Shown piece after piece: positions 23,001-38,000 of a DNA stretch of 64,000 nucleotides. This stretch comes from Aphrocallistes beatrix (Eukaryota > Porifera > Hexactinellida > Sceptrulophora > Aphrocallistidae): NCBI GenBank assembly GCA_963281255.1, contig OY725503.1, positions 2,728,001-2,792,000 on the forward strand, read 5' to 3'. Position 1 is the first letter of the stretch. Each line of letters opens with the position of its first letter. The notes beneath the pieces were generated by a model. The model worked only from the letters and a program-made list of their open reading frames with translations. It did not search any database and was not told where the DNA came from. The position numbers and the translations under genes were made by a program.

Positions 23001-26000
23001 GGGGTATATAAATCTATATACATTACTTTAGTAGTATGCCGAAAGGGTTATAACTTGTGTTGAACTTAATGGTGGATAGAGCCTGTTAGACAATTATTTG
23101 CACTACATTGAAAATTATTAACAAGTCATCATTATGACAATAAATTAATATAAAAATAATCAATATCAGCACGGTTTCCATTCTTTGAATTATATTCGAG
23201 TCTGACCTAAAGTTCGCTGATTCTTTGATGTTTTTCTTTCATTAAGTTAAATTTTTGATTGAAATTGTGTTTATATTCCCAAGAAAACTAGATTTAAAAT
23301 GCTGCTAGAGCGTAGAGAGAGTGGAGCTGAACTATTTCAAATACTGAGCTTCAATTAGAGATCATAACAAAAAGGTGTGACGTCTCTAAGGGGATTGTCC
23401 CATACACAAAGACTAGGCTCGCTAAAGAGGGAATATGGAACATAGAAAAGGGGCAGGTCAAACGTGTAAATTTACTCGAAACGATAGGATCTCTTTGTCT
23501 CTATCTATTAAAAATAACTCCAGAGTCTCATTACGTTCGAAAGCGTGAACTTATACCAAGATGGCTAGAAACTCAGGAAGACAATTAAAGTACAGTACAC
23601 CCCCGCTAATCCGAACCTCGCTAATCCGAATCCTCGCTAATCCGAACAGTCAAAATATAATCTTATTCGCCTCTATGCTTTGAATCAACGTTTGTAATAT
23701 TATAGCTTTGAATAAGTTTGCCAGTCCTAGTTAAAACCTAGGTTAACTAATTCATGAATTAATGAATAATTCGAATAATTCATAATTCATCAAGCCTGAG
23801 AATTATTCAAAATTGAAAGTTTTTGCAACAAAATATCATGAATTATATGAATGAATTTTTCGAATAATTCTTAATTCAGGATTCAGAATTTTTCGAATAA
23901 TTCCTAATTCAGGAATTATGAATTATTCGAATTATTCATTAATTCATGAATTAGTCAACTTAGCTTATGATTGACTAATTCATGCATGAATTATGAATTA
24001 GTCAACTTAGGTTAAAACAGCAATCGTAACTAAATAATATCCTTAATATTATAACAATGCAAATTTATTATAGTACTACGTAATAGTAATATACTCCATT
24101 GAATTAGTGTTATTTCACTAATCGGAATAAATTCACTAATCCGAACTTTTTTTTTTCATTGGCACAGAGCTGTTCGTATTAGCGAGGGTGTATGTATTCA
24201 CAAATCTAAACTATCTACAGTTTACAAGGAATTTCATGGTATCCACACTATCAATTGGACATTAAACACCCTGATTTAAATTCAATCGAGAATGTATGGG
24301 CCATGCTTAAGCACATAATCCAAAAATAACCAAAATTTGTCAATTTTTGATGAGTTGCATCATTTTGAGATTGTCTTGAGTGTTATCATCGCTGGAAAAA
24401 TAAGAAGCTAACATCTCTACTCAAGATGTGTGACTGACATCTGTTCTCGAATCGAAGAGGGAGACGTGTCAGGTAAAGAGAGAGTTTCGGTTCAAAGCCT
24501 CACTATATATGGTTGAAAAGATAGTGAACCTTTCAATGTAAATGCACATATTTGGTTCTATTATTTCATCATTACTATTATTTTAAGCAATAAAATTTTG
24601 AAATGCATTGAAAACTCTCTAAATAGGGTTTTGTTAATAGGAATAGACGTAAGACAATTAGTTAAAATTTGGACCATATTTTGTGATACATAATTTTCAA
24701 CTCCTATAAATGGGAAATTAGGAGCCCCCTTCCCCTCGCCCAAATAGAGAAGATCCAATCTCCAGTCCACTTCCGAAAACGGGGCACCGTGGGACCAGAG
24801 CTGGGCGCCCCGGTTTTCGAGTGGTTGTACTGCATCAAGTTAGTATAGCTCGTGACAAAAACGAAGCATTTTAAAAGAAATAATCTTGAGTCCGTGTAAA
24901 CTAGCATCTTCAATCATTATGCTATAGTAAGACCACTCCAAAAAGTGACACGGCACACATACCCGACGAACCTGTTGTTTCGCCCTTGTAACAACTCTTC
25001 ATATATTCAGCATATACAAATGGAATGTTTTAAACTAAAATCATTATTTCGCAAAGAAAAATATCATCCAAACTCGCCCCGGTTTCCGAGAGTAATTTGT
25101 ATAGAACACGACCATATTTTTCTGGATGCACCCCGGGTTGCGGTCTGAACCGGTTTAAGGGAGCCCCGGATTTCGGAAGTGGACTGTATATCCAATTTAA
25201 CTTTCTTGTCAATTTCTTTCGATAAACATTGACACATAAATTGTTTCATATGATAGCACATCCCTATATCTACACTGTCTCGCCAAAAGTATTGGAATAC
25301 CCCGAATTTTCTCATCATCAAATAAAAAAAATGGGAATAATTGTGAAGGAGAATCCATCCAAATTATGCCATTTAATGATTTTCTGATATTAAATTCGTG
25401 TTCTACGCATTCGAATCAACCAGGAAATAAGCTTTCTGAAGATATTTTATTTTCGAAAGCTTATTTTCAACACTATGTGTATCTTGAGCCAATTGTCACA
25501 AATAAAAACCACTAAACATGATGATGCTAGGTAGCATATGATTTTTCGACCAGAATTCTACCATTTTAGGTGATAGAAGGCTGAAATTTTGATACAACTA
25601 TCATAAAAAAAATGATGACTCGTCACCCTGTTATGACATCTTCATTACGCATCAAAAATTGTAATTTTGATAAATTTGGTGATATTCGTGTGACATTGAT
25701 TACAACAGTAAGACACGTATTTAGAGATGTTTTCTAACTTATAATTAGTCAAAGCGAGCCTAGGAGTCCAAAATTCGCCTCCGGCAGACAAAGTATCCGC
25801 CAGCCGCGCATCGTAAGTAAACGGAGCACGCTTGTTTTATTTAATTATAGAATACTTTAATAATATTAAAAATATATTGGATTATCTGAAATTGTTTAGT
25901 TATTCGCCTGTATAGATAACGAGAGCATTTTCAAGTTCTTTTAACCAAACATTTCCTAGTTTTCAAGGAATGAGAAGTAATCCTAACCACTATTTTCAAG

Positions 26001-29000
26001 AATATTTAAAGTTGAAATCATTCTCAAAGTAAATCCATCTTACAATAAGTACTAAACCTTTTTCGACTGAAAAACTCCACAATGGCAAAGTGATGTGAAT
26101 ATTTGAAAATCAAAGTAAACTATTCTAAGTGTGTGCATCAAAAGTTAAAACTTCCGAATTTCTTGGGACACCATAAATTACATAGGTTAGATGCAGTAAA
26201 TAGCCTCTTGAAGTTGGTAATGGGAAATTTGTTTTTTATCAGAAATTTGCCAAACTCGCTTTTTTTATCATTTTAAAACCCTATAGGGGTTCTAAACATT
26301 AATATCGATTTTTATAGGTCCAATGCTAATATTTTACCACTGAGAGCCACTTGTGCCACCAGATGTCGCTCTAAAAGGGAAAAATTCAAACGAAATGTCT
26401 CACATCTATAATTTCATTTTGGCATGCCAGATAATCATTTTATATTGAATTCGTGCCTAGTACTGAATTTCCAGGGATTTGATATATATATTGACCATAT
26501 TGGGCGAATTTTTTAGTTGTCCGTGCCTAGCAAAGGCCAGGAATTTTTAGTGTGCTTCTTATATTATTATATTGGATCTATGATCTAATATAATACTTAT
26601 AATATAGTAGCACAGTACTAAAATGAGTGCTGGTGTATGGCCGGCCAGCCGGCCGGCCGTAGTGGTGCACAGACCAGAGTTAAAAAGATATCGCCCTGAA
26701 ATATTTTGTGAAGCTGCGAACATATATGTAGATGTGCACCTAACCATACGATTTTCAATATATGCTAAATCATCATCATTACGTAGCATTTTGTGATTTC
26801 ATTCTTTTGCTTATTGTACAAAAACTAGAAGAGCTAGAAACTTGAGATTGGTAACACTGGTGAAGTATGAGGCCCTCTAAAACCCATCAAATTCCTAGAT
26901 CCATCGGAAATAGGACCTCTGAGCAAGTTGCGGTTAAAAATTTGTCAAATTTTAATAGTTTGAGATAAAAAATTGTCCAATAAAGTGTTCAATATAGATG
27001 TCTCAACAAAATTATCTTAATTAATTATGATTACGTCATTACGATGACACAGCCAAAATTTACAACCACAATTTTAATCCTACAAACTTTAATTGATGTA
27101 AGAAAAGCCCCTCACAGAGGGCTAGAAGTGTGCTTCCAAATTCCTTGGATGACATGTATTGCGTCATCATCCAAGGAATGCGGAAGGACACTTCTGGCCC
27201 GTCTGTGAGGGGCTTTTTTAATATACCTAGCCATTGCTAGGAAGATGCAGTAAAAAATTCTCCTAATATGGTCAATATATATATCACATAGCAGGTAATT
27301 CAGTAGTGGAAAAAATTAACAAATCGGTTAAAAAAGTCAAAAGTTAGCAGTTATAGGAAAGGCCAACATTAATATCGTGAGCGAACACCAATTAACAATA
27401 TGGGGCCGAGTAAATAATAACGGTTTGTAATGAATCCATTACAAAGGAGCAGCAAGTAAAGTTGGTACCACTCTTAAAAAGTGGCACTGGAACCACATAT
27501 CACGATTGAGGGTATTGCTAACCATGTTGACTTGTCATCGGGAACAGTTCATGAGATTTTGAGTTTGCATCTTGGCCTGAGGAAAGTTTGTTTCCGTTGG
27601 GTCCCGCATTTGCTTTCTGACAGCCAAAAGAAGGCTCGATTAGAAAAGGCGATTATTCGAGATCTGTACAGGAGCTGAAACCTGGATACGGTTTTCAGAG
27701 CCATTACGTAAGGAACAGAATAGAGTATGGCTCCCGAAAGGCACAGATCCACCTGCAATCCCCCGTCAGGACCACTGGGGCCGCAAGGTTATGTACACGA
27801 TATTCTTTGATGCATATGGCCCAGTGTGTCAAATTTGCACCCCAAAGGGTAGGACTGTTACAAAAAACTTTTATGCAACGGTGATACTTCCTTCTATAAA
27901 GAAACACTATTTAGAGCGTCGTCCAGGATGTGGACTCAGGGGGATAAAATTATTGCACGATAATGCCAGACTCCATAAATCGATGCAGGTGAAGGACAAA
28001 TTGGAGTCCATGAGGCTTGTCGAATTATATCACCCTCCTTATAGTCCAGACCTAGTACCCTGTGACTTTTGGCTATTTGATGGTCTCAAAAAACACCTAG
28101 CAGGGAAGACTTTTGATGAGAGGATGCAACTTGGGAGGACCATTCAGCGATACCTTAGAAACATCCCGGAAGAGGAGTATAAAAATATATTTTATATGTG
28201 GGTAGAGCGGTTAAAGCTCGTAGTTAAGTACAAAGGAGATTACTTTGAACATTTAGTAAAGTTTTGATATGATATAATGTGTATTGCCCCTTTTTCCATA
28301 CTGAGTTACGAACTTTTTGAATGCCCTAAGTATTAATGTACTTTATATTCAATTTTAAAGTACTGCATTATTCTTTCCATGATTTTTCAGAGATGATGCA
28401 CAAATTCAATCACTAAAAATAAAGTAAAGCAGTAAACCATTTGTGAATTATATTTTCAAAATAAATTCATCAATATCACCTGAATATATCATGATCAATA
28501 TTAACAGACATCTGCTTCAAAATATCATGAATGTTGAAATCAACTGTAAAAATAGTATTCTTCTCGTCAAATTCACGTACCAACTTAATAGCTTGAGTTA
28601 GATTAGAAATTATGACATCTAGTGCATTCTCACAACCATCAATCGCTTTTACATATGGATCTTTTGACTCAACAACAGAGAAAGAAAGATCACAACCTAA
28701 ATTACCTTTATTAAAATGAGATTCCAAATGTGAAATGACAGAATTTAAATCAATATTAGAAGTAAATGCCAGCCAAGCGTTTCTAGAATTTGAAGTATCG
28801 ATAGGATCGGTTAAAAATAGACGAATTAATTTATCAAATGGTTTACAGCAATCTTCAATATCTTGACGTTTAATTGAGAGAGGAAAACCTTTGGCAGAAA
28901 TAGCACTAGATAAAAAGTAAATCAACGTAAAATTCCCGTTGCTCCATAATCATAAGGTTAAAGTAGGCCAGAGAATTAAAACATAAATTAGTAAAATGCT

Positions 29001-32000
29001 CTATTTTATACAGTTAAAATTCTTACCAACAAGTTATCACAAATAATTCAAATTTGTAACATAACGTAAAATTATCTCTTAATTCAAATATAGCATTATC
29101 ACAAGTATTTGTTGGTTTTGGCATATTTTCGTTATTCTAAGCAACAATTAAATTTAGAATGGAGCCAGAAATATTAAGATTGTTAAGATGTTTATGGTGA
29201 TTAGATGGATTTATGGATGTCAAATTTGCAAAAAAACATCTCGAAAGCTAAGAGGGTATTTAGCTGAAAATGGAAGATGTGGCTTTAACAGGGCTCTTTA
29301 TGAGTCACTAATTAATGACTCGATTCATCACGTCATCTAACGTTATTTGATGACTAAGAAACTTCGAGGAAAACATCCTTGTACTGATACTGATTGATTG
29401 TGAATCTATTTTAAACAAAATTGTCAAGTCCCTCATAAAATGGTTTTAGTTTGTATATTATTTATTGTGCAATAATCCTATTCCGTTCATTGAGAAGGTT
29501 GCATAACCACGAAAATGTGAAATTTTGGTATTGCGGCCTGACTGTATGCATTGATTGCATCCAGGAAACAAATATGGATCGAAAATAATCACTTGGTGGT
29601 GACCAGCGAATCAAAACTTCAGTGAGAAAGGGTATTTTTGAAATCTACCAATCTAACAGGATGTCAGTTGATTGAACTGTAATTTGGCACAAAAGAAAAT
29701 AATAATAAGTCTACAAGAAAGTTAGAAGATCTAACCTAAATCGTCGTACCTAATCGAGATAGGAGATAAATTATGTTGATCATTGAAATTCGATCAATTG
29801 TGATAGACATACATTGGGATCTAAACAGTAGTAACTTATATTTAAAATTAATACGATCGAAGGGACTATTTGTGATTGAAAACCATTGGTTAAAGCGAGA
29901 ACCAATCAATAATCAATGCTTATAATTCAATTCAAACGATTCTAGACTAATTATTAGAACTAGATGAATATTTGTTTGTTTGTTTGTTTGTATATATATA
30001 TATATAAGCGCGCTTCGATTGGTTGCGCTCCGCGGATGGCGGACACTTTGCGTCCGCCGGAAGCGCCCTTTGGGCACCTGGGTCACATTGTTTAATTATA
30101 AGGGGGATGATGACATCTCGAAATATGTCTATCCTACAGTTATGATCGATATCGCACGAAAAATCGCCAAATTTATCAATTTTTAAAATTTTGATGCGTA
30201 ATGATGACATCATAACAGTGATGAGTCATCATTTTTTGATGATAGTTGTATCATATGTGAGATATCACCAAAAAATTGGTAACATGGATTGGTAAAATAC
30301 TTCAATCCTAAAACCGCAAATTAAGTAACTGTTATTATCAACTATATAATTATCTCATATTGTGAGTTCATGGTTGTTTAAATATTCATTTTGAAAATAT
30401 TATGTAACCACAATATTTATATTTACTTCACATATAACACGAGTGTATTACAAAAATGTATTATTTTGCTGCGTATTATTTCCATTACTCATTTATAATA
30501 CCTCACTTGACAGCACTAATTGCATAAATTTTTTGGACGAGATGTCTTGTCTCGCGCCTGACACTCTATTTCCAATTACAGAGGAATAGAACACTTCATG
30601 AAGTTTTTCAATTTCCCAAAGATGGTGTTCTTCGTGAAAATGGTATCGAGCCATTCCAAAACGTGTGAATATTACCATAACAACAATATTCTGGGTGAGT
30701 GATTTCTTAAGGAATGTAGTTAATTATTCTAGAATCATGCATATACATACTCAAGTTGGGTAGAAACAATTGACTGAATTTAAAAGACTAAGAAAAAGTG
30801 TTGCCTTCCACAAATTTATTAAATGCAATCCTCGTTAACACAAAAATGTGGCCATAAGTATTTTTTCCATTCGGATAAGTGTAATTTATCTAAACGTGGT
30901 CAAAATTAACATCGGAAGCCTGCTGGTTGTCAGGTTGGAAAGGCGAAAAGTAATTTTGGCCCTTAAGGTTTTCCATTAGTCATCTTCAGCCGGACTGTCA
31001 GCTTATATCACGGAAAAGAACATTGTAGACCAGAACTAAACTGTTGAGTTCTTGAAATTCGTTAATGATGTTTAGAAAACGTTCAATGTGAATTGGGTAG
31101 GGAAGAATAGTCGTTTAACGACGATCATAAGCGTAACTATTTTGTTTTTGTCACGGTTAGCTGGGATGGCGAGATTTGTAAACATATATCAAACTAATGT
31201 GGCATGCCACCCCAAGTCAACATAACATTTAGGTCTGGGTGGCACGCTACCCCTGCCACCCCTGGAGTTTATGACAACGATGTATCTGCACCCTCAGCAG
31301 AAATTTAAAAGATTTATTCTGGCTCTTCCCGTAATAATATTATTCATTTGGCATGTGCTACCATGGAACTAGAACATTGTACACTTCTAATAAAGTTAAG
31401 ACCTATATATAATGCACTAGTATTGAAACAAGAGAATAGCAAACTGGCTAAATTCAAGAACTAATTTAATATATTCCTTGTTTATTTAGTCGATTTCACA
31501 GACTGTAGATGTCCGGAATGTGTGACTATATCCTATTGAAAGGCCGGAGTGTGATTGTTCCTTAGTACTTGTAGAAGTATATTGTTCCCTTATGATGCTT
31601 CAAGTCTCAGGTCTCAAGTCAATTCAAGTCAAGTCTGTCTCTCAAGCTAAGTCAAATCTGCCTCTCAAGCTAAGTCTAGTCTGTCTCTCAAGTCTCAATA
31701 TTGTGATTAATTATTCTTTTGATATTTTGTATGTATTGAGTATTAATTAATTCGACTAAGTTCATTGAAAACCAAATAATATATCTCATTTCAATTGTTC
31801 TGACATAATAGTTAGTTTGTCAGGGTGGGTGAATGCCTAAATAAATGGAAAATTGAAATATCTACAATATCAAGATTATTGGTTTTGAAGTATTTAACCA
31901 ATCCATGGTACTAATTTTTTGGTGACTGCCATTGCCTTAGTATATAGCAGGGGTTCTCAACGGGGGCGCTATCGCCCCCCAGGGGGCGTTTGAAAAATCT

Positions 32001-35000
32001 AGGGGGGCGCTGAGAGTGAAAGGGGCGCTAGGGGGGCGCTGAGGGGAACTTGGGCCCTGAAAGAAAAAGATAAATTTTAGGGGGTATTTGCCCTTCTTAA
32101 TAACATATTGGTCAAATTGTATTATGAAAGTATAACATAAATCACTTGTAGATGTGGTTTCAAGTAATATTTATCGAATTACAGCTAACAATTGAACTCA
32201 AGTAAGATAAGGATTCTATTATTAACTTTATGTATTATTTATTGTCAAGAAGCGCTTGTTTGGATTCAAATAACGCCCACTTCCTCCCGAATCGTCTGTA
32301 TTCCATTCATCAATAGTATAAAAGGAAAACGAAATTCGTAATATATAATTATCGTCCAGAATATATTTTAGATAAAGGCTGAATGACTGCTTCAATTAAA
32401 AGGAAATGTCGACAATATTCCGTGGATTATTTGCGTTATGGATTTAGAGATAGTCAGATCCATCCCTTTGAGCAATGATACTGTATCTAGGAGAATCGAC
32501 GAGATGGCCATTGATGTAGAGAATCAGCTAATTGATATACTTCGAGTTATAGAATTTTCTCTCCAGTTGGATGAGTCTACTCTTCATGACAATGAAGCAC
32601 TATTACTGGCATACGTACGCTTTACAAAAGATGGAGTAGTATTCGAGGAATTACTATTCGCCAGATCTCTAGTTATGGATACGAGGGGAGTATCTATATT
32701 TGAAGTTGTTCGATCGTTTTTTGACTATCATAATATTCCTTTGTCGAACATTATTGCATGCTCAACGGATGGTGCACCTTCAATGATAGGTTGTTACCGA
32801 GGATTTATTGCTTTGTTAAAGAAGGCAGTTCCCAACGTGTTTGCCATACACTGTGTAATTCACCGACATCACTTAGTTGCCAAGAATCTTAGTGAGAAAC
32901 TCAATGTCTCACTCCAACTCGTTATTAAAGCAGTTAATGCTATCAAGACACGTGCTCTCAAAGACCGTCTTTTTCCGACAGCTTTGCCATGAGAATGGTA
33001 AACAATTTGAACGTCTCCTTCTCCACACAGAAGTCAGATGGTTGTCGAAGGGAAACTGTTTAAAACGGTTCAATGAACTATTTGATACAATAATCCAGTT
33101 CATGGAAGATTTCAAACCAGAGTTAGGTCATGATATCAGTATCCGAAAGCATGATATCGCATATCTAGCTGACATATTTGATAAATTGAATTCACTCAAT
33201 TTGCAACTTCAAGGCCAAAATGTTAATTTGATAAGAACTAAATCTGCCGTTTTATCATTTATAAATCGACTAACTCTGTATAAACAGAACCTCTGCCGTA
33301 GAGAGTTTTATCAATTCACTTATCTGCAAGCAGTTCCAGATGTCACTGATGATCAACTGCGAGTATATGCTTCGCATATTGAATCAATCAAGGAAGATAT
33401 GCTGATCCGGTTTAAGGACCTGAGAGAGCTCAATGTACCAGATTGGGTGGTCGACCCTTTTACTGCAGATCTAGAAAAGGTGGAAATTGAAATTCAAGAA
33501 GTATTAGCTGAGCTACAGGCTGATATAAAAATATCTTACGTTGGCCGCAGTTATGGGAAAGGTCAAAGCTTTTGATCATCGCATTTCCAACTTCATATTT
33601 AGTTGAGAAGGGATTCAGTACAGTAATGGGACTTCACACTAAGCAGCGAAATCGGTTGGATATATTGAAAAATGGCGACTTACGTTTAATGTTGACGAAT
33701 TTTGAGCCTGATGTAGCGAAACTTGCCGGTGATCATCAACCTCAGGGTTCCCATTAACTATGAATCTCAAGGCTAAATTACTAGAATTTGACTTTGAACT
33801 ACATTGATTGACAATTATTGCAGTATACTAGACATAGTATTAATCATGATTCTAAAATTCCTAAAAGTTACAAATTACAACTAGAAGGGGGGCGCTGAAA
33901 GAATTTATGGGACCAAAGGGGGCGCCAAAAGAAAAAGGTTGAGAACCACTGGTATATAGAATGTTATGACATATTCTATCAAAATTTTTGCTTTCTATGA
34001 TAGCTATTAGCTAACACCTAAAATGACTTAGTTATAGTCGAAAAACTGATATTTTTAATGATATAAAAGGGTGACAATGACGCCATAATTTCATGATGAG
34101 TCAAAATTTTCGTCTGAGGTCAGAACTTAGTCTCTCCCTACCCAAAATACTCCCACATGCCAAAAATCAGCTTTCTGTGCATGGTAATTTCATCAATCAA
34201 TTCGTTATATATATAACGCTATATAAATGTACGAATTGATTGAGAACATTACCAGGCTGAGAAAGCTGATTTTGGTATGAGAGTCTTTTAGCAATAACTT
34301 GAAAATCGTCATAGAACATCGATTATGAAGACATTTATTACAGAAGCAGTGACTTTGACTATCGATTTTCGCTGCGTGTCAGGAGTCAGGACACATTTTT
34401 CCCCCATAATACTCACCATACAAAACACAGTTCCAGGTCTTAGACTTGAAAAATATTTTACAATCATTGAAAATATTCGAATTACAATCTCTAAAGACCA
34501 TAATAACTAAGATTGTTTGAGTAAAAGACATTTTATATTTAACGAAGCTTGTTTCAGAACTTATGAGCCACCCTATAAGATAATATACATTTTAAAATTG
34601 ACATATCATATTTTAAAATGGAATGCACTCGAGATACTACATGATTTTCAATTTAACAATTAAAAATTAAATATCACCTTGAAATATTAATCTCAGATTT
34701 TGTATGAGAATCTAGTTTTTGTGTGTTATCTTTATGCTTGGGAACTGCCAAAATAGCACAATCAGATTCTTCGGTTACCTCACCATCTTCTGAATGTAAC
34801 AAACTAGTAGTATCTGGATTTTGATGTGATTCTTCCACCAGTGGTAAAGTTAGCATATTAGTAACATAATCCGGAATATCAGAATCTGCAGATAATTCTA
34901 AAGATCCTTTTTCCATAAAGATCACGGATTTTTTTAAAATATTTTCTATCTGAGAACGATTTTGAATATCCAGAGAGATCGAATCAAATAAACCTTTGGT

Positions 35001-38000
35001 ATATAGAAACCAAAATGAAACAAGACGCTGTAAAAAGGTAGATCTCATCCCCTGATTAAACTTTAATTTGATAACAGGATGATACCTTTCTTGAAACCAC
35101 TCTTCATTCTTATGCTTATCAAAAAAAGAAGAGATCAAACTCGCATTAATAGATTGTTTATAATCGCTGTACCTTTTCACAGATTCCACTTCATCAATCA
35201 TATCATCTTGATTCATCATAAACTGTTTGAATGTTAAGACAATAAATTTCCCAGAATCATCAATACTAGAGATTTTAGAAGGGTTTGAAGGCACACAATA
35301 ATCTTGAATATTAACTGTCAAAAGATAAATAATAGAAAATATATAAAATTTGAGACCATTTGACAGAAACTAGAACAAATTAATTAGGTAACTAATATTG
35401 ACTTGACCTCGTTCAAATATACTATTCATCTATATCATGCTGAATAATTGACCTTATTAATTTCATTACATCCCAATATCAGCATACAATTTTTAATATT
35501 GCCTAATGTTTCATCAAAGAGTTTTCTCTATCAACTTATGAATCCTCATAAAAATGTGTAAATATTTATCGCTATTAATCGTTACTATTAAAACTCGATT
35601 AATGTTTATACATATCTATATATCTATAACGAATTGATTGAAGAAACTACCAGGCACAGAAAGCTGATTTTTAGCATGTGAGAGTTTTTGGCTATGGCTC
35701 CACTAAGTTCGGAGCTCAGATGAAAATGTCGACTCAACATGGAATGTTGAGCCGCGCAGCATAAGCAAGCGAATTTACATTATATTCTCATTAAGTTGTT
35801 AAATAGCCAACTTAGGTATTGCTGTTGTTGGCTGAACGTTACGCTGGATCTAAAGAGAACACTGCACTGTTTGTGCTCCAGTGTAGCAATATCTACAACG
35901 CTCAAAGCAGCATTCGAAAACGCTGAGACACTTGAGGTGCGGCACTCTCATATACTTACATGGTATAATATACTGAGAAATATTTGAAATGTATCAGCCA
36001 CCACCTCTGTTACAAGATAAATACTATTAGTGCAAACACATTTTAGAGATAAACACTATTAGTGCAAACACAGCAAAAATATCCAAATAAAATTTCTACA
36101 AAAGGCAAGCAGTTCTCGGTTATAGAGGAGATACTTTTGGCCCTAATTGGATGAGGCGTTTCATCTTATTTAGGCTACCATATCATGACTATTTGCTCCA
36201 GTGCTGTTTTTGAGATGAGTTTCGATATACGCAACGTCACTCCAAAGATTTGGAATTAGAATCAAAAGCAGTTCAAGTTATGATATTTTTTAAATACTTT
36301 GAATAATTTCTTTTGCGAGGATTCAGTCAATTCTATATACTAGTCAAGCATGCTGAATTTCTAATGAATTTAACATTATTGAGCAAATTATTAAATGTCT
36401 AGAATGTATCATATTTTCACAATGTATAATAATACATAAATAACTCATTATTAAAATTTAAACAAGGCGGACAAAATTTACACTAAAATTCATACATATC
36501 ATCAAACAACACTAATCCGGTTAGATTATATAAATCCTAGCTTCCGAAAAAATAGGCAATAAAATATTTTACCATTTTCAATTGTCTTTTAAAGATATTA
36601 TGTGAATTTCGTAGATTATTCTTCATGACTTTGTAATTAAAAAAGATGTAGTTATAAATTAACAAAAATCTAGAGCTGTAAAGATATACACATATATTAA
36701 TAACTAATAATAAATTCACATTATTACTTTGTGTGAAATCGAATTATACACATTGAAATACCCTTTTAGAAGTTGGAATTTTGGATATCGTATTTTCGAT
36801 TGACAGATTTTTCAAAATCGATTCAGCAAGTGTAAAAATTTGAAATAGATTCGTCAAAGTAGTAAATATTTGGCAGTCGGCACCGGTCGGACTTCTCAAT
36901 TAGCTGATAATATTTTGCTAATATATTCTTTAGGTTATTTTGGTATGTTTTTGATGTTTACTTTAACCACAGGTGTAAATTCTTTACGAAAAAATTAGAA
37001 AAATTACCAACGAAAACAATTATTATCTTAAGTAACTAGCATATTAGTAGTGCCGGAATCCGTTTTTGATTTGATCTGGTGACGTCAGAATTTTTCAGAA
37101 ATTGGATTTTCCTCATTTCATATCGGATTTTACACGTAAATTGTAATCTGTCCGTCGCTTTGATATGTCCGGTTGTTTCCATACTGAGTATGGTATGAAT
37201 CAATTAAATTCGCTTTATAATTACCTGATTATACATGTTTCGGTCACACTAAATGATATTTATAGATAAAACTTCGATAAATCAGTCAAAATGTAGGGTT
37301 TTGTATTTTGTCATTTTTTAGTGTCCCACATAGCTGTCAACATATATTTTATATTGCTATTTTTCATATTTCCGTGTTTAACAAAACACTTGAATAAACA
37401 GTATCAGTTTAGAACGTGAGACATCAACTATTTTTCATGATTTATAGATCATATAATCTAAGGACTTATCATGTCCGGACATTATTATCCCGCCAAAATA
37501 AATGAATTCAATTTTCCAAAAATGTTATATTATCCTCTTCGTTATGTTGAACCTAGATTATATATTATAGTGATGTATATTACCGACATTGTGCGTTTGA
37601 AAATAAAGTTTCTGAAGATTTTATGAAGGATTTAGATTGCAAGTAAAACTGAAGAAATTGCATTATAGAAGTGGACAATAAACTCAATAAAAATATTTAG
37701 CCGACTGTAATTTGTGTGTACCTTTATTTAATATGCTATATATGTAGTAATTATATAGAATATATAATTCAATGTATAAAGGTAGATTCTTTTTATTGAT
37801 AAGATTTCATGCTTCACAGTTTTTGTTATCATTTGTGGTAGTGAAATTTAAGCTTCATAGAAATTGAATCCATTTTGTGTTTCTAGTATGTACTTCTTTT
37901 GTCTGAATCAATAAATACGTAGCTAATTATATTATAAAAACTCAAATAAACAGAATTACAAATCTCATTCTTTCTATTCTTGACAGTTATGGCAATGCCA

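Larger units (their letters stand above)
21448..23100 (+). mobile_element. Decayed Tc1/mariner-superfamily transposon (DD37E-like), split by a SINE
   Basis: Transposase remains run from an ATG at 21648 (MVGQRTQSS) through the helix-turn-helix frame 21712-22038 to the catalytic end near 22400-22590, where a second-aspartate motif (QDDASAHNATW) is followed about 37 residues later by SPDL-N-IENLLA. A tRNA-SINE is inserted downstream at 22650. The outer ends are unclear. Confidence 0.65.
23280..24480 (+). mobile_element. Decayed Tc1-like transposon interrupted by a Tigger-like MITE
   Basis: Fragments before 23595 and after 24195 read as Tc1-like pieces; the clearest is HPDLNSIENVWAMLKHIIQK near 24270-24330, the third catalytic motif. 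The two halves are separated by the MITE at 23598-24190. No open frame survives. Confidence 0.55.

Noticed and set aside
26635-26665. GGCCGGCC-rich patch as a regulatory island
   Set aside because: Short and isolated inside a MITE; no further support.
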